From: Pseudomonas chlororaphis subsp. aurantiaca
Lineage (GTDB): Bacteria > Pseudomonadota > Gammaproteobacteria > Pseudomonadales > Pseudomonadaceae
Assembly (NCBI RefSeq): GCF_013466605.1
Contig: NZ_CP059162.1
Location: forward strand, 4,278,001 to 4,342,000
Direction: 5' to 3'
DNA: 64,000 nt
In this document: in pieces, positions 45,339 to 60,640 of the stretch
How positions within the stretch are numbered: the first letter of the stretch is position 1
Layout of the letters: the number at the start of each line of letters is the position of its first letter
The notes under the pieces: generated by a model
The model's input: the letters and a program-made list of their open reading frames with translations, nothing else
Told to the model about the DNA's origin: nothing
Databases searched by the model: none
Translations under genes and position numbers: made by a program

Positions 45339-45962
45339 TTATTCTTGAATCACGTCGGCACCCTTGGGGATGTCGAACTTGAACTTGGAAGCGGCGATTG
45401 GCTCGTTGGCCTTGACCCCGGTGAACAGGATATTGGTGCGCTGGCCAACGCTGTCAATCAGCTGCATGTCATTCACCAGGCCGTTGCGGAACGACAGTCG
45501 CAGGCTGTCGAACAGGGTGTCCTTGGTTTTCGGCTTGAGGATGAAGTCGACCACACCACCGGCTTCCTTGGCGCTGATGTCGAAGCTTTCGCTGATTTTC
45601 GACACATCACCCGACAGTAACAGGGCCGGAGTCTGGGTCAGGCGCTGGTCCAGGGTCTTGATGGTGACCTGCTCCAGGTCCGGGTCCCACAGGGAAACCT
45701 TCTTGCCATCGGAGACCATCAGTTGCTCCTGCGGCGCATCGGTGTGCCAGTAGAACAGACCCGGGCGCTTGAGTGCCATGTCGCCAGCGGTTTCCTGCAA
45801 CTGGGTGCCGCTGCCGTCGAGGGTCAGCTGCGAGAAACGCGCGGTCAGGGTCTGGGACTTTTCGAGCAACTGGGTCAGGCGCGCCACGTCTTTCTGATCG
45901 GCATGGGCCGACAGCGTCGTTAAAGCCAGTACCGGTACCAACAACATGCGGATAAGACGCAT
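45339..45962 (-). CDS. lolA: Outer-membrane lipoprotein carrier LolA
   Basis: 207 residues from the ATG at 45962, preceded by GAGGA; a longer frame adds an unlike N-terminus. The signal peptide ([16 protein letters not shown]) leads to [40 protein letters not shown] and [12 protein letters not shown], all LolA-like. It shuttles lipoproteins from LolCDE across the periplasm to LolB. It lies between ftsK and rarA, the normal Pseudomonas order. Confidence 0.96.
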   Translation of the reverse strand: MRLIRMLLVPVLALTTLSAHADQKDVARLTQLLEKSQTLTARFSQLTLDGSGTQLQETAGDMALKRPGLFYWHTDAPQEQLMVSDGKKVSLWDPDLEQVTIKTLDQRLTQTPALLLSGDVSKISESFDISAKEAGGVVDFILKPKTKDTLFDSLRLSFRNGLVNDMQLIDSVGQRTNILFTGVKANEPIAASKFKFDIPKGADVIQE

Positions 45963-46031
45963 GGGAGTCCTCATTAGATTCGTGGAAAAAACCGGCGGCG
46001 CTGGGTCGCGCCGCCTGTATCGGGTCATTGT

Positions 46032-48440
46032 TCAGTCGCGCATCGGACCCGGCGCTATCACTTCGCGGGAGCCGTTGGTGTTCATGGCGGTCACCACCCC
46101 GGCCATTTCCATGGCTTCGATCATGCGGGCCGCGCGGTTGTAGCCGATCTTGAGCTTGCGCTGAACCGCGGAGATCGACGCCCGGCGGCTCTCGAGGACG
46201 AACTGCACCGCTTCGTCGTACAGCGCATCGGTCTCGGCGTCGTCACCGTCGCCACCGCCGCCGCCACCGTCGAAGCCGCTACCGGCCTCTTCGACACCGT
46301 TGAGGATGTCGTCGTTGTACTCCGGCGCGCCACGCAGTTTCCAGGCCTCCACCACCCGGTGCACCTCATCGTCGGAGACGAAGGCGCCATGGACACGGAT
46401 CGGCAGGCTGGTGCCCGGCGGCATGTAGAGCATGTCACCGTGACCCAGCAACTGCTCGGCGCCACCCTGGTCAATGATGGTCCTGGAGTCGATCTTGCTC
46501 GATACCTGGAACGCCATGCGGGTCGGGATATTGGCCTTGATCAGGCCGGTGATCACGTCCACCGACGGCCGCTGGGTCGCCAGGATCAGGTGGATCCCCG
46601 CGGCCCGGGCTTTCTGGGCGATCCGCGCGATCAGTTCTTCGACCTTTTTGCCGACAATCATCATCATGTCGGCGAATTCGTCGACCACCACGACGATGGT
46701 CGGTAGTTTGGTCAGCAGCGGCGCTTCGTCGTGGATGCTTTCGCGGTTGTACAGCGGGTCGGTCAGCGGCGTACCGGCTTCGATCGCCTCTTTAACCTTG
46801 GCGTTGAAGCCCGACAGGTTACGCACACCCATCTTCGCCATCAGTTTGTAGCGCCGCTCCATCTCAGCCACGCTCCAGCGCAGGGCGTTGGCGGCGTCCT
46901 TCATGTCGGTCACCACCGGGCACAGCAGGTGCGGGATGCCTTCGTAGATCGACAGCTCGAGCATTTTCGGGTCGATCATGATCAGCTTGGCGTCTTCCGG
47001 GCCGGACTTGAACAGGATCGACAGGATCATCGCGTTCACACCCACCGACTTACCGGAACCGGTGGTACCGGCCACTAGCAGGTGAGGCATTTTCGCCAGG
47101 TCGGTAATGATCGGCTTGCCACCGATATCGTGGCCCAGGGCCAGAGTGACCGGGGATTTGAAGTTGTCGTATTCCGGGGTCGACAGCACTTCGGAGAAGC
47201 GCACGATCTGCCGGTCTTCGTTGGGAATCTCGATACCCACGGTGGTCTTGCCGGGAATCACTTCCACCACACGCACGCTGGTCACCGCCAGCGAACGCGC
47301 CAGGTCCTTGGCCAGGTTGGCGATACGGCTGACTTTCACACCGGCGGCCGGCTGGATTTCGTAACGGGTAATCACCGGGCCCGGGTGGATGGAGTCCACC
47401 GATACCTCGACCCCGAACTCCTTGAGTTTGATTTCCAGCAGATGGCCGACGGCGGCCAGCGACTCGGGGGAATAGTTGAGCTGTTTCTTTTCCGCCGGAT
47501 CGAGAATCGAGATAGGCGGCAAGGTGCCTTCGACCGCGCTGTCGATGAACAGCGGGACCTGTTTCTCTTTCTGCACGCGCTTGCTTGGCTCGGGCGCTTT
47601 TACCGGGGCCGGGGCGATCACCGGCGGGACCTGCTTCTCGCGATCGGACATGTGCTTGCTCAGGGCCTGCTCGCGCTCGATCAGGCGCTCCTTGACCTTG
47701 GCCTGCTCACGCTTGTCGGTGACGGTCGGAGCGACCACCTCGTCGACCCGGGCATCCACTTCACGCAATTGGGCGACCAGTTGCTTGCGCTCGGTACGGG
47801 CTGCCCACCAGCGGTTGGCGGCGCCCTGGAACAGTTCGAACAGGTCGAGGGTGATCTTGCCGGTCACATCCATGACCTTGAACCAGGAAAGATCGGTAAA
47901 CACGGTCAGGCCGAACAGGAACAGCGCGATAAACATCAGGGTACTGCCCTGGATGTTCAGTGCGTTCTTGGCCAGGTCGCCCAGGCTTTCGCCCAGCGCC
48001 CCGCCCGCGCCGGCCGGCAGGCCAGTCGCCGCATGAAAATGGATATGCGCCAACGCGGCACCGGACAGCACCAGGAACACCAGGCCGATCAGACGCCAGG
48101 AAAACAGCCAGCCGCTCCACTGCCATGGCTCATGGCGTTGACGGAAGATCTGATAAGTCTTGATCGCCAATAACAACGGGAAGATATAGGCGAAGTAACC
48201 CAAGACCATAAACAGGATATCGGCGCTGTAAGAACCGGCAGGACCACCGAAGTTCTGTACATCTTCGATCTTGCTGTTATGGCTCCAGCCCGGATCGTCT
48301 TTGCCATATGTCAGCAATGCCATCATCAGGAACAGGCACAAGGCCCCAATGGCGATCAACGCACCTTCCTTGAGGCGGTAGTGCAATTGCTGGCGCCAGA
48401 GTGGGACTACTGTTTTAGGTGCTGCGGTGGATTTCTTCAA
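46032..48440 (-). CDS. ftsK: DNA translocase FtsK
   Basis: 802 residues. Four membrane helices occupy the first 180 residues; a moderate linker follows, shorter than in Escherichia coli. The motor domain has Walker [15 protein letters not shown] and Walker [13 protein letters not shown]. The C-terminal gamma winged helix ([21 protein letters not shown]) reads KOPS sites. It pumps the chromosome ends to the septum and activates XerCD. It heads the leftward group with lolA, rarA, crcB, serS and cysG. Confidence 0.97.
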   Translation of the reverse strand: MKKSTAAPKTVVPLWRQQLHYRLKEGALIAIGALCLFLMMALLTYGKDDPGWSHNSKIEDVQNFGGPAGSYSADILFMVLGYFAYIFPLLLAIKTYQIFRQRHEPWQWSGWLFSWRLIGLVFLVLSGAALAHIHFHAATGLPAGAGGALGESLGDLAKNALNIQGSTLMFIALFLFGLTVFTDLSWFKVMDVTGKITLDLFELFQGAANRWWAARTERKQLVAQLREVDARVDEVVAPTVTDKREQAKVKERLIEREQALSKHMSDREKQVPPVIAPAPVKAPEPSKRVQKEKQVPLFIDSAVEGTLPPISILDPAEKKQLNYSPESLAAVGHLLEIKLKEFGVEVSVDSIHPGPVITRYEIQPAAGVKVSRIANLAKDLARSLAVTSVRVVEVIPGKTTVGIEIPNEDRQIVRFSEVLSTPEYDNFKSPVTLALGHDIGGKPIITDLAKMPHLLVAGTTGSGKSVGVNAMILSILFKSGPEDAKLIMIDPKMLELSIYEGIPHLLCPVVTDMKDAANALRWSVAEMERRYKLMAKMGVRNLSGFNAKVKEAIEAGTPLTDPLYNRESIHDEAPLLTKLPTIVVVVDEFADMMMIVGKKVEELIARIAQKARAAGIHLILATQRPSVDVITGLIKANIPTRMAFQVSSKIDSRTIIDQGGAEQLLGHGDMLYMPPGTSLPIRVHGAFVSDDEVHRVVEAWKLRGAPEYNDDILNGVEEAGSGFDGGGGGGDGDDAETDALYDEAVQFVLESRRASISAVQRKLKIGYNRAARMIEAMEMAGVVTAMNTNGSREVIAPGPMRD

Positions 48441-49708
<1,268 letters not shown>

Positions 49709-49727
49709 CCTCCCGACCTACGCTTGC

Positions 49728-49748
49728 GGCGGGCCTTGCAGGCCCGCC
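49728..49748 (+). terminator. Weak hairpin after trxB
   Basis: GGCGGGCC and GGCCCGCC pair perfectly around TTGCA, but no T run follows, so termination may be partial. Confidence 0.35.
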
Positions 49749-49779
49749 ACCGCCCTCCCCTTCCGCAAGTCTGAATGCC

Positions 49780-50460
49780 ATGCTGACCTGGTTACAACGC
49801 AACACCTTCGACTTTCCCCCACTGGAAAAGGCCCTGCGCGCCCCCGACGGCCTGTTGGCCGCCGGCGGCGACCTGTCGGCCGACCGGCTGATCCAGGCCT
49901 ATCGCCATGGCTGCTTTCCCTGGTTTTCCGAAGGCCAGCCCATCCTCTGGTGGTCGCCCGACCCGCGCACAGTGTTATTTCCAGACGAACTGCATGTATC
50001 CCGCAGCCTCGGCAAGCTGCTGCGCCAGCAACGCTACCAGGTCACCTTCGATCAGGATTTTGCCGCGGTCATCAGCGCCTGCGCGGCGCCACGCCCTTAT
50101 GCCGACGGCACCTGGATCACCGAATCGATGCAGAATGCCTATCTTGAATTGCACAGGCGCGGCCATGCACATTCGGTCGAAGTCTGGGATCAGGGCGGGC
50201 TGGTGGGCGGGCTGTACGGACTGGCAATAGGCCAGCTGTTTTTCGGTGAGTCGATGTTCAGCCGGGCTGACAATGCGTCGAAATTCGGCTTCGCCACGTT
50301 GGTCCAACACTTACAGGCATGGGGCTTCGCCCTGATCGACTGCCAGATGCCCACCGACCACCTGCACAGCCTGGGCGCCCGCACCATCCCGCGCCAGGAG
50401 TTTGCCGGCTATCTGCAGCGCCATCTGGACCAGCCCAGCCGCGCCATATGGGTTTCCTAG
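49780..50460 (+). CDS. aat: Leucyl/phenylalanyl-tRNA-protein transferase Aat
   Basis: 226 residues. [44 protein letters not shown] and [19 protein letters not shown] are hallmark stretches. It adds Leu or Phe to N-terminal Lys or Arg, creating N-degrons read by ClpS and delivered to ClpAP, whose genes are nearby (51650-54312). Confidence 0.96.
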   Translation: MLTWLQRNTFDFPPLEKALRAPDGLLAAGGDLSADRLIQAYRHGCFPWFSEGQPILWWSPDPRTVLFPDELHVSRSLGKLLRQQRYQVTFDQDFAAVISACAAPRPYADGTWITESMQNAYLELHRRGHAHSVEVWDQGGLVGGLYGLAIGQLFFGESMFSRADNASKFGFATLVQHLQAWGFALIDCQMPTDHLHSLGARTIPRQEFAGYLQRHLDQPSRAIWVS

Positions 50461-50517
50461 GCGGGTTTTGCCGGTGTGGCTTACACTTAATTCAAAGCTA
50501 ATCCCGAGGGTTGATTC

Positions 50518-51225
50518 ATGACCGAGTTGGCGCGTTTGAAGTTTTATGCCACTCAACCCCACTCTTGCAGCTACCTGCCCGAAGAACAGGCGACCACGCT
50601 GTTCCTCGATCCTAGTCAGCCCATGGATGTGCATGTCTACGCAGATCTGTCGGAAATGGGCTTTCGTCGCAGTGGCGACCATCTGTACCGGCCGCATTGC
50701 CAGAACTGCAATGCCTGTGTTCCGGCACGTATTCCTGCCGCGCAGTTTTTACCCAATCGTCAGCAAAAACGCATTCTCAAACGCAATGCCGACCTGAAGG
50801 TCCAGCCTGTCAAACCGGGGTTCAGCGAAGAGTATTTCGACCTTTACCAGCGTTATATCGAGCAACGCCACGCCGATGGCGACATGTACCCACCCAGCCG
50901 CGATCAGTTCTCGACCTTTCTGGTTCGCGACCTGCCTTTCTCCAGGTTCTACGAGTTCCGCCTCGATGGACGCCTGCTCGCCGTGGCCGTCACCGACCTG
51001 CTGCCCAATGGCCTTTCCGCGGTCTACACCTTCTACGAACCCGATGAAGAGCGTCGCAGCCTCGGTCGCTACGCCATTCTGTGGCAAATCGGCGAAGCCT
51101 TGCGCCTGGGCCTGGACGCGGTCTACCTCGGATACTGGATCAAGAACTGCAAAAAGATGAACTACAAGACCCAATATCGGCCCATCGAGCTGCTGATCAA
51201 CCAGAGATGGGTCATCCTGAACTAG
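50518..51225 (+). CDS. bpt: Aspartate/glutamate leucyltransferase Bpt
   Basis: 235 residues of the Ate1-like family. The N-terminal [16 protein letters not shown] and [18 protein letters not shown] carry the conserved cysteines; [21 protein letters not shown] is the C-terminal hallmark. It is named arginyltransferase in older annotation, but the bacterial enzyme transfers Leu to N-terminal Asp or Glu. It follows aat by 57 bases, so both branches of the N-degron pathway are side by side. Confidence 0.95.
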
Positions 51226-51325
51226 AAGCCCTTGGCTTGAACCCTACTTTTCGGGCACAATGCACGCCGCTTTTGCCTGGCGCAGTTGCACCGGGCCATT
51301 CACTGGACACCGAGGGCTTTACTGC

Positions 51326-51544
51326 ATGTCGAAAGAAGACAGCTTCGAAATGGAAGGCACTGTCGTCGACACCCTGCCCAACACCATGTTTCGTGTGGAG
51401 TTGGAAAATGGGCACGTCGTAACCGCGCATATCTCCGGCAAGATGCGCAAGAACTACATTCGTATTCTTACCGGTGACAAAGTGCGCGTCGAACTGACGC
51501 CCTATGACTTGAGCAAAGGGCGCATCACTTACCGCGCTCGCTAA
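51326..51544 (+). CDS. infA: Translation initiation factor IF-1
   Basis: 72 residues from the ATG at 51326 ([19 protein letters not shown]). The OB-fold sequence [20 protein letters not shown], then [22 protein letters not shown], is essentially invariant. It binds the ribosomal A site during initiation. A strong terminator follows. Confidence 0.98.
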
Positions 51545-51559
51545 GCAAGTCAAGACAAG

Positions 51560-51586
51560 ACGCCCGGCTCATGCCGGGCGTTTTTG
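51560..51586 (+). terminator. Terminator after infA
   Basis: ACGCCCGGC and GCCGGGCGT pair around TCAT, followed by TTTTG. Confidence 0.92.
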
Positions 51587-51610
51587 TTTGCCTGCCTACA
51601 GAACAGATAT

Positions 51611-51640
51611 AAAAAAGGCGCCTTGCGGCGCCCTTTTCAT
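51611..51640 (-). terminator. Terminator after clpA
   Basis: A-rich run, then GGCGCC and GGCGCC with a short loop, then CTTTT. On the minus strand it gives a GC stem and a U run just after the clpA stop. Confidence 0.75.
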
Positions 51641-51649
51641 TGCGGCCTG

Positions 51650-53920
51650 TCAGGCCATTTCTGCGGTGGTCTCGAACTCGAAGGTCAGCTCGCCATCCTT
51701 GATGTCGATGTGCACCACACCGCCATGCTCGGCCAGTTCGCCAAAGAGTATCTCTTCCGCCAGCGGACGCTTGATCTTGTCCTGGATCAGGCGCGCCATA
51801 GGACGAGCGCCCATGGTCACATCGTAACCACCTGCCGCCAGCCAGCTGCGGGCCGCATCGGTGACTTCCAGCTGAACGCGCTTGTCCTCCAGCTGCGCTT
51901 GCAGTTCGGTAAGGAACTTGTCCACCACGCTCTTGATGACCTCATGACTGAGGCGACCAAACTGGATAATGGTGTCCAGACGGTTACGGAATTCCGGCGT
52001 GAAGCTCTTCTTGATCACTTCCATGGCGTCGGAAGAGTGATCCTGATGAGTGAATCCGATGGAAGCCCGCGCCGCCGTTTCGGCACCTGCGTTGGTGGTC
52101 ATGATCACGATCACGTTGCGGAAATCCGCCTTGCGCCCGTTATTGTCGGTCAAGGTACCGTGGTCCATCACCTGCAGCAGCAGGTTGAAGACTTCCGGGT
52201 GGGCCTTTTCGATTTCATCGAGCAGCAATACGCAGTGAGGCTGTTTGGTAATCGCTTCGGTCAGCAAACCACCCTGGTCGAAACCGACATAGCCTGGAGG
52301 CGCACCGATCAGACGCGATACGGTGTGACGCTCCATGTACTCGGACATGTCGAAACGCACCAGCTCGATGCCCAGCGCCTTGGCCAACTGCCGCGCGGCC
52401 TCGGTCTTACCGACACCGGTAGGCCCGGCGAACAGGAACGAACCGACAGGCTTGTCTGGCGATTTCAGGCCGGCACGGGACAGCTTGATCGCGGTCGACA
52501 GCGAGTCGATCGCCGCATCCTGGCCGAATACTGTCAGCTTCAGGTCGCGCTCGAGATTACGCAGCAGCTCCTTGTCGGAACTGGTGACGTGTTTCGGCGG
52601 AATCCGCGCGATTTTCGCCACGATATCCTCGACCTGAGCCACCTCGATGCGTTTGACGCGCTTGTCGGACGGCTGCAGACGCTGATAGGCGCCTGCCTCG
52701 TCGATCACATCGATCGCCTTGTCGGGCATATGCCGATCATTGATATAACGCGACGCCAGTTCGGCGGCGGCGCGCAATGCCTCATCGCTATACTCAATAC
52801 TGTGGTGCAGCTCGAAACGCCCCTTGAGGCCGCGCAGAATGCCAATGGTGTCCTCTACCGAAGGCTCGGACACGTCGACCTTCTGGAAACGGCGAGCCAA
52901 GGCCCGGTCCTTCTCGAAAATTCCACGGAATTCCTGGAAGGTGGTCGAACCGATGCAACGGATGTCGCCCGAGGAAAGCAGCGGCTTGAGCAGGTTCGAG
53001 GCGTCCATCACCCCACCGGACGCCGCGCCGGCGCCAATGATGGTGTGAATCTCGTCGATGAACAGGATCGCCTGCGGACGTTTCTTCAACTCGCCCAGCA
53101 ACGCCTTGAAGCGCTTCTCGAAATCGCCGCGGTATTTGGTACCCGCCAGCAACGCACCGAGATCCAGGGAATACACCACGCTGTTGGCCAACAGGTCAGG
53201 CACCTGGCTATCGACGATGCGCTTGGCCAGACCTTCGGCGATGGCGGTTTTACCGACACCGGCTTCGCCCACCAGCAGCGGATTGTTCTTGCGCCGACGC
53301 GCAAGAATCTGCGCTACACGCTCGACTTCCTGCTCACGACCGACCAATGGGTCGATACGCCCCTGGCGCGCCAGCTCATTGAGATTGCTGGCATAAGCAT
53401 CCAGCGGATTACCTGAAGAGGAAGACTCACCGCCTTCATCGTCCTGCATATCCTGCTCACCTTCGGAATGATCGCCATGCCCCGGCACCTTGGAGATGCC
53501 ATGGGCGATGTAGTTGACGACATCGATGCGGGCAACGCTCTGCTGTTTCAGCAGGAACACTGCCTGACTCTCTTGCTCACTGAAGATAGCAACCAGCACA
53601 TTGGCGCCGGTCACTTCGCGCTTGCCCGAGCTCTGCACATGGAAGACAGCACGCTGCAGTACACGCTGGAAGCCCAGGGTTGGCTGGGTTTCGCGATCCT
53701 CGTCATGCACGGGAATCAGCGGCGTGGTGGAGTCGATGAACTCCTGCAGGTCGTGCTTGAGTTTGTCGAGGTTTGCTCCGCAGGCACGCAAAACGGTGGC
53801 GGCGGCCTCATTATCCAAAAGAGCCAACAAGAGGTGCTCGACGGTCATGAACTCATGACGCTTCGAACGAGCCTCTTTGAAGGCGAGATTGAGGGTGACT
53901 TCGAGCTCGCGGTTTAACAT
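51650..53920 (-). CDS. clpA: ClpAP protease ATPase subunit ClpA
   Basis: 756 residues. It has an N-terminal repeat domain (LNLAFKEARSKRHEFMTVEH), a first AAA+ module with GEAGVGKTAIAEGLA and ILFIDEIHTIIGAG, and a second with FAGPTGVGKTEAARQLA and VLLLDEIEKAHPEV. The ClpP-binding loop lies in the second module. It unfolds substrates for ClpP. clpS precedes it by 29 bases in the same direction. Confidence 0.97.
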   Translation of the reverse strand: MLNRELEVTLNLAFKEARSKRHEFMTVEHLLLALLDNEAAATVLRACGANLDKLKHDLQEFIDSTTPLIPVHDEDRETQPTLGFQRVLQRAVFHVQSSGKREVTGANVLVAIFSEQESQAVFLLKQQSVARIDVVNYIAHGISKVPGHGDHSEGEQDMQDDEGGESSSSGNPLDAYASNLNELARQGRIDPLVGREQEVERVAQILARRRKNNPLLVGEAGVGKTAIAEGLAKRIVDSQVPDLLANSVVYSLDLGALLAGTKYRGDFEKRFKALLGELKKRPQAILFIDEIHTIIGAGAASGGVMDASNLLKPLLSSGDIRCIGSTTFQEFRGIFEKDRALARRFQKVDVSEPSVEDTIGILRGLKGRFELHHSIEYSDEALRAAAELASRYINDRHMPDKAIDVIDEAGAYQRLQPSDKRVKRIEVAQVEDIVAKIARIPPKHVTSSDKELLRNLERDLKLTVFGQDAAIDSLSTAIKLSRAGLKSPDKPVGSFLFAGPTGVGKTEAARQLAKALGIELVRFDMSEYMERHTVSRLIGAPPGYVGFDQGGLLTEAITKQPHCVLLLDEIEKAHPEVFNLLLQVMDHGTLTDNNGRKADFRNVIVIMTTNAGAETAARASIGFTHQDHSSDAMEVIKKSFTPEFRNRLDTIIQFGRLSHEVIKSVVDKFLTELQAQLEDKRVQLEVTDAARSWLAAGGYDVTMGARPMARLIQDKIKRPLAEEILFGELAEHGGVVHIDIKDGELTFEFETTAEMA

Positions 53921-53949
53921 AGCTTCACCTCATACCCAAGTGGTCGGCG

Positions 53950-54312
53950 TTAACCGTCCTTCTCGATTTCACAGAGTAGCGGATGCTGGCTTTCCCTGGC
54001 GTACTGGTTGACCTGCATGGCCTTGGTCTCGGCGATGTCGCGGGTAAACAATCCACATACTGCCCGTCCTTCTGTATGAACGGCCAGCATTACCTTGGTC
54101 GCCAGCTCGCGATTCAGGTTAAAAAACACCTCGAGCACTTCGACGACGAAATCCATCGGTGTGTAGTCATCATTGAACAAAATCACCTTGTACATCGGCG
54201 GAGCCTGCAACGTCGGCTTAGCTTCCTGTACAGCCAAGCCAGCGGAATCGTCGTCTTGGAAATCCGGGCGATCCTGATTGAATGTTAGTCGAATCTGGCT
54301 GATTGCATGCAT
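53950..54312 (-). CDS. clpS: ClpA adaptor ClpS
   Basis: 120 residues. The family core is [34 protein letters not shown] ([22 protein letters not shown]). It binds N-degrons made by Aat and Bpt and hands them to ClpA. It is divergent from cspD. Confidence 0.97.
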   Translation of the reverse strand: MHAISQIRLTFNQDRPDFQDDDSAGLAVQEAKPTLQAPPMYKVILFNDDYTPMDFVVEVLEVFFNLNRELATKVMLAVHTEGRAVCGLFTRDIAETKAMQVNQYARESQHPLLCEIEKDG

Positions 54313-54538
54313 GGAAAGAAAGGTTCGTTAGTTGAGCAAATACAGTGGTGGGGGCGCTCCGGGGGGATTTCAACTCCGACCGCCGGGTCACCTTGACTAT
54401 CGGCAAAACGGTGTTACAACCAATAGAGCCCACGTTGGGTAATAAAGGTCCGTACCGTCAATCCTATATTTTCGGATTCCGGTACGGATGAACTGGATGA
54501 TACTCCAGTGATGGAGTCTGTTGCAGAGGGATATGAGC

Positions 54539-54796
54539 ATGGCAAGCGGCAAGGTCAAGTGGTTCAATAACGCCAAGGGTTATGGCTTCATTAATGAGGA
54601 GGGCAAGAGCGACGACCTTTTCGCCCACTACTCGGCCATCGAGATGGAAGGCTACAAAACCTTGAAAGCCGGTCAGGCCGTGAGCTTTGAGATCACTCAA
54701 GGACCCAAGGGCCTGCACGCTGTGAAAATCCATTCCATCAAGACCCAGAACGCCCCCGTCACAGCCTCTTCCTACCAGGAAACGGCCCTGAGCTGA
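54539..54796 (+). CDS. cspD: Cold-shock-domain protein CspD
   Basis: 85 residues from the ATG at 54539 ([18 protein letters not shown]), eight bases after AGAGGG; an ATG six bases upstream is too close to that site. RNP1 (KGYGFI) and RNP2 (DLFAHY) are present. The extended C-terminus and neighbouring clpS-clpA fit CspD, which blocks replication in stationary phase in Escherichia coli, rather than a generic CspA. A terminator follows. Confidence 0.92.
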   Translation: MASGKVKWFNNAKGYGFINEEGKSDDLFAHYSAIEMEGYKTLKAGQAVSFEITQGPKGLHAVKIHSIKTQNAPVTASSYQETALS

Positions 54797-54834
54797 AAAT
54801 CTTCAGCATCCAGTCATAAAAAACAGTCATAAAA

Positions 54835-54868
54835 AAACGGCCGGCTCAATCAATTGAGCCGGCCGTTT
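54835..54868. terminator. Bidirectional terminator between cspD and icd
   Basis: CGGCCGGCTCAAT and ATTGAGCCGGCCG pair perfectly; flanked by A7 on the left and TTTCATTT on the right. Confidence 0.92.
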
Positions 54869-54886
54869 CATTTACTGCGTGTCAAT

Positions 54887-56143
54887 TCACATATGGGAGA
54901 TCAGCGCATCGCCGAATGCCGATGACGACAACAACGTGGCGCCTTCCATCAGGCGTTCGAAGTCGTAGGTCACGGTCTTGGCACCAATGGCGCCGTTGGT
55001 ACCCTTGATGATCAGGTCGGCCGCTTCGGTCCAGCCCATGTGACGCAGCATCATTTCCGCGGAGAGGATCAGCGAGCCCGGGTTCACCTGGTCCTTGCCC
55101 GCGTACTTTGGCGCCGTACCGTGGGTCGCCTCGAACATGGCCACGGTGTCGGACAGGTTGGCGCCCGGAGCGATACCGATCCCGCCTACTTCAGCCGCCA
55201 GTGCATCAGACAGGTAGTCGCCGTTCAGGTTGAGGGTCGCGATCACGTCATATTCGGCCGGACGCAGCAGGATCTGCTGGAGCATCGCATCGGCAATGGC
55301 GTCCTTGACTATCACGTTCTTGCCGGTTTTCGGGTTCTTGAACTGCATCCACGGGCCACCATCGAGCAGCGTCGCGCCGAACTCCTCCGCCGCCACTTCA
55401 TAAGCCCACTCTTTGAAGGCACCTTCGGTGAACTTCATGATGTTGCCTTTATGCACGATGGTCAGCGAATCGCGATCGTTGTCGACCACATATTGCAGCG
55501 CTTTGCGCGCCAGACGTTTGGTGCCCTGCAGGGAAACCGGCTTGACGCCGATACCGCAGTTTTCGTCGAAACGGATCTTGGTGACGCCCATTTCTTCTTT
55601 GAGGAACTTGATGACCTTGGTGGCTTCGGCGGAGCCGGCCTTCCATTCGATACCGGCGTAAATGTCTTCCGAGTTCTCACGGAAAATGGTCATGTCGACA
55701 TCGCCAGGCTTCTTCACCGGGCTCGGCACGCCTTCGAACCAGCGCACCGGGCGCAGGCACACATACAGGTCAAGCTGCTGACGCAGGGCCACATTCAGGG
55801 AACGGATACCGCCACCTACCGGAGTGGTCAGCGGGCCCTTGATGGAAACCACGTAATCCTTGACTGCATCCAGGGTTTCCTGAGGGAGCCAGGTGTCCTG
55901 GTCATACACTTGAGTTGCTTTCTCGCCGGCATAGACTTCCATCCAGGAGATTTTGCGCTCGCCGCCGTAGGCCTTTTTAACAGCAGCATCGACAACCTTG
56001 ATCATGACCGGGCTGATATCAACGCCAATACCATCGCCTTCGATGAAAGGGATGATCGGGTTGTTAGGAACATTGAGAGAATGGTCTGCGTTGACGGTGA
56101 TTTTGTCGCCGACTGCTGGAACCTGAATCTTCTTGTATCCCAT
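54887..56143 (-). CDS. icd: NADP-dependent isocitrate dehydrogenase (dimeric)
   Basis: 418 residues. [15 protein letters not shown] start, [19 protein letters not shown] (phosphorylatable Ser region), [14 protein letters not shown] and the NADP-binding end [20 protein letters not shown] are diagnostic. It makes 2-oxoglutarate in the TCA cycle. The Ser in RSLNVALR is the site used by AceK kinase in related enzymes. It is divergent from the monomeric idh. Confidence 0.97.
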   Translation of the reverse strand: MGYKKIQVPAVGDKITVNADHSLNVPNNPIIPFIEGDGIGVDISPVMIKVVDAAVKKAYGGERKISWMEVYAGEKATQVYDQDTWLPQETLDAVKDYVVSIKGPLTTPVGGGIRSLNVALRQQLDLYVCLRPVRWFEGVPSPVKKPGDVDMTIFRENSEDIYAGIEWKAGSAEATKVIKFLKEEMGVTKIRFDENCGIGVKPVSLQGTKRLARKALQYVVDNDRDSLTIVHKGNIMKFTEGAFKEWAYEVAAEEFGATLLDGGPWMQFKNPKTGKNVIVKDAIADAMLQQILLRPAEYDVIATLNLNGDYLSDALAAEVGGIGIAPGANLSDTVAMFEATHGTAPKYAGKDQVNPGSLILSAEMMLRHMGWTEAADLIIKGTNGAIGAKTVTYDFERLMEGATLLSSSAFGDALISHM

Positions 56144-58873
<2,730 letters not shown>

Positions 58874-58890
58874 GCAACACCGCTGTAATA

Positions 58891-58925
58891 CAAACCCCGG
58901 CCAGGTGCCGGGGTTTGTGCTTTTT
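58891..58925 (+). terminator. Terminator after idh
   Basis: CAAACCCCGGC and GCCGGGGTTTG pair around CAGGT, followed by TGCTTTTTT. Confidence 0.92.
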
Positions 58926-58997
58926 GCAGCATGCTCGCTCCTACAAGCACCAGTGTTCACCTTATGATGACCACCCACTCAAGACAGAGCTTTATAT

Positions 58998-59444
58998 ATG
59001 GAATGGCAACCCCACATCACCGTCGCCACCATCGTTGAGGACCAGGGACGTTTTCTGTTCGTCGAGGAGCTCCAGGGCGACCAGGCGGTGTTCAACCAGC
59101 CCGCCGGGCACCTGGATCCGGACGAAAGCCTGCTCCAGGCCGCCATTCGCGAAACCCTGGAAGAAACCGGCTGGGACATCGAGCTGACCGGCGTGGTCGG
59201 CATCTACCTGTACACCGCCCCCAGCAATGGCGTGACCTACCAGCGCGTCTGCTTTGCCGGTAAACCGCTCAGGCACCACCCCGATTACCGATTGGACGAC
59301 GGTATCATCGGCCCACGCTGGCTGAGCCGCGACGAACTGCTGGCCTTGCGCCCGCAATGGCGCAGCGAGCTGATCATCCGCTGCGTCGACGACTATCTGG
59401 CCGGGCAACTGCACAGCCTTGAGCTGATCCGTCCGTCGCTTTAA
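58998..59444 (+). CDS. nudJ: NUDIX hydrolase, NudJ-like
   Basis: 148 residues. The Nudix box GHLDPDESLLQAAIRETLEE-TGW is complete. NudJ-type enzymes dephosphorylate the thiamine precursor HMP-PP and nucleoside di- and triphosphates. It starts the run nudJ, mnmA, hflD, purB. Start MEWQPHITVATIVE fits the family. Confidence 0.88.
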   Translation: MEWQPHITVATIVEDQGRFLFVEELQGDQAVFNQPAGHLDPDESLLQAAIRETLEETGWDIELTGVVGIYLYTAPSNGVTYQRVCFAGKPLRHHPDYRLDDGIIGPRWLSRDELLALRPQWRSELIIRCVDDYLAGQLHSLELIRPSL

Positions 59445-59515
59445 CCGCAGTTTTAGCCTTGCAGGCCTCAGCCTGTTAGAATCGCGTCCTTTTTCAAGAC
59501 ACCCGTTGAATTCCT

Positions 59516-60640
59516 ATGCGTGATCCAGCCCCTTCTGACACCCAAAAGAAGCGCGTCATCGTCGGCATGTCCGGCGGCGTGGACTCTTCCGTTTCCGCCC
59601 TCCTGCTGATGGAGCAGGGTTACCAGGTGGAAGGCCTGTTCATGAAGAACTGGGAAGAAGACGACGGAACCGAGTACTGCACCGCCATGGACGACCTCGC
59701 GGATGCCCAGGCCGTGTGCGACAAGATCGGTATCAAGCTGCACACCGCCAACTTCGCCGCGGAGTACTGGGACAACGTGTTCGAGCACTTCCTGGCCGAA
59801 TACAAGGCCGGCCGCACGCCGAACCCGGACATCCTGTGCAACCGTGAAATCAAGTTCAAGGCGTTCCTCGACTACGCCATGATGCTCGGCGCCGACCTGA
59901 TCGCCACCGGCCACTATGTGCGCCGCCGCGACATCGACGGGCGCACCGAGCTGCTCAAGGGCCTGGACCCGAACAAGGACCAGAGTTACTTCCTGCACGC
60001 CGTCGGCGGAGAGCAGATCGCCAAGACCCTGTTCCCGGTCGGTGAGCTGGAAAAACCCGAAGTCCGTGCGATCGCCGAGAAACACGACCTGGCCACCGCC
60101 AAGAAGAAGGATTCCACTGGCATCTGCTTTATCGGCGAACGGCGTTTCAGCGACTTTCTCAAGCAGTACCTGCCGGCCCAGCCCGGCGAGATCAAGACCA
60201 CCGAAGGTGAAGTGATCGGCCGCCACCATGGCCTGATGTACCACACCATCGGCCAGCGCCAGGGCCTGGGCATCGGCGGCCTCAAGGACGCCGGCGATGA
60301 GCCGTGGTACGTGCTGATCAAGGACCTGGAACACAACGAGCTGATCGTTGGCCAGGGCAACGATCACCCGTGGCTGTTCTCCCGCGCCCTGCTCGCCTCC
60401 GACATCTACTGGGTCAACCCGATCGACTTGAGCGAACCGCGCCGCCTTACCGCAAAAGTGCGCTATCGCCAGAGCGACCAGCCTTGCACCCTGGAAAAGA
60501 CCGCCAACGGCTACCGCGCCACCTTCGATGACCCGCAACGCGCGGTCACCCCCGGCCAATCCGTAGTCTTCTATGACGGCGAAATCTGCCTGGGCGGCGG
60601 CGTGATCGAAGTCGCAGAGCCCTGGAGCAGCAAGGCATGA
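59516..60640 (+). CDS. mnmA: tRNA-specific 2-thiouridylase MnmA
   Basis: 374 residues. PP-loop [13 protein letters not shown], the catalytic Cys pair in [12 protein letters not shown] and [12 protein letters not shown]. It receives sulphur from TusE (encoded at 38396) to thiolate U34 of tRNA-Lys, -Glu and -Gln. Its stop overlaps the hflD start (ATGA). Confidence 0.97.
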   Translation: MRDPAPSDTQKKRVIVGMSGGVDSSVSALLLMEQGYQVEGLFMKNWEEDDGTEYCTAMDDLADAQAVCDKIGIKLHTANFAAEYWDNVFEHFLAEYKAGRTPNPDILCNREIKFKAFLDYAMMLGADLIATGHYVRRRDIDGRTELLKGLDPNKDQSYFLHAVGGEQIAKTLFPVGELEKPEVRAIAEKHDLATAKKKDSTGICFIGERRFSDFLKQYLPAQPGEIKTTEGEVIGRHHGLMYHTIGQRQGLGIGGLKDAGDEPWYVLIKDLEHNELIVGQGNDHPWLFSRALLASDIYWVNPIDLSEPRRLTAKVRYRQSDQPCTLEKTANGYRATFDDPQRAVTPGQSVVFYDGEICLGGGVIEVAEPWSSKA

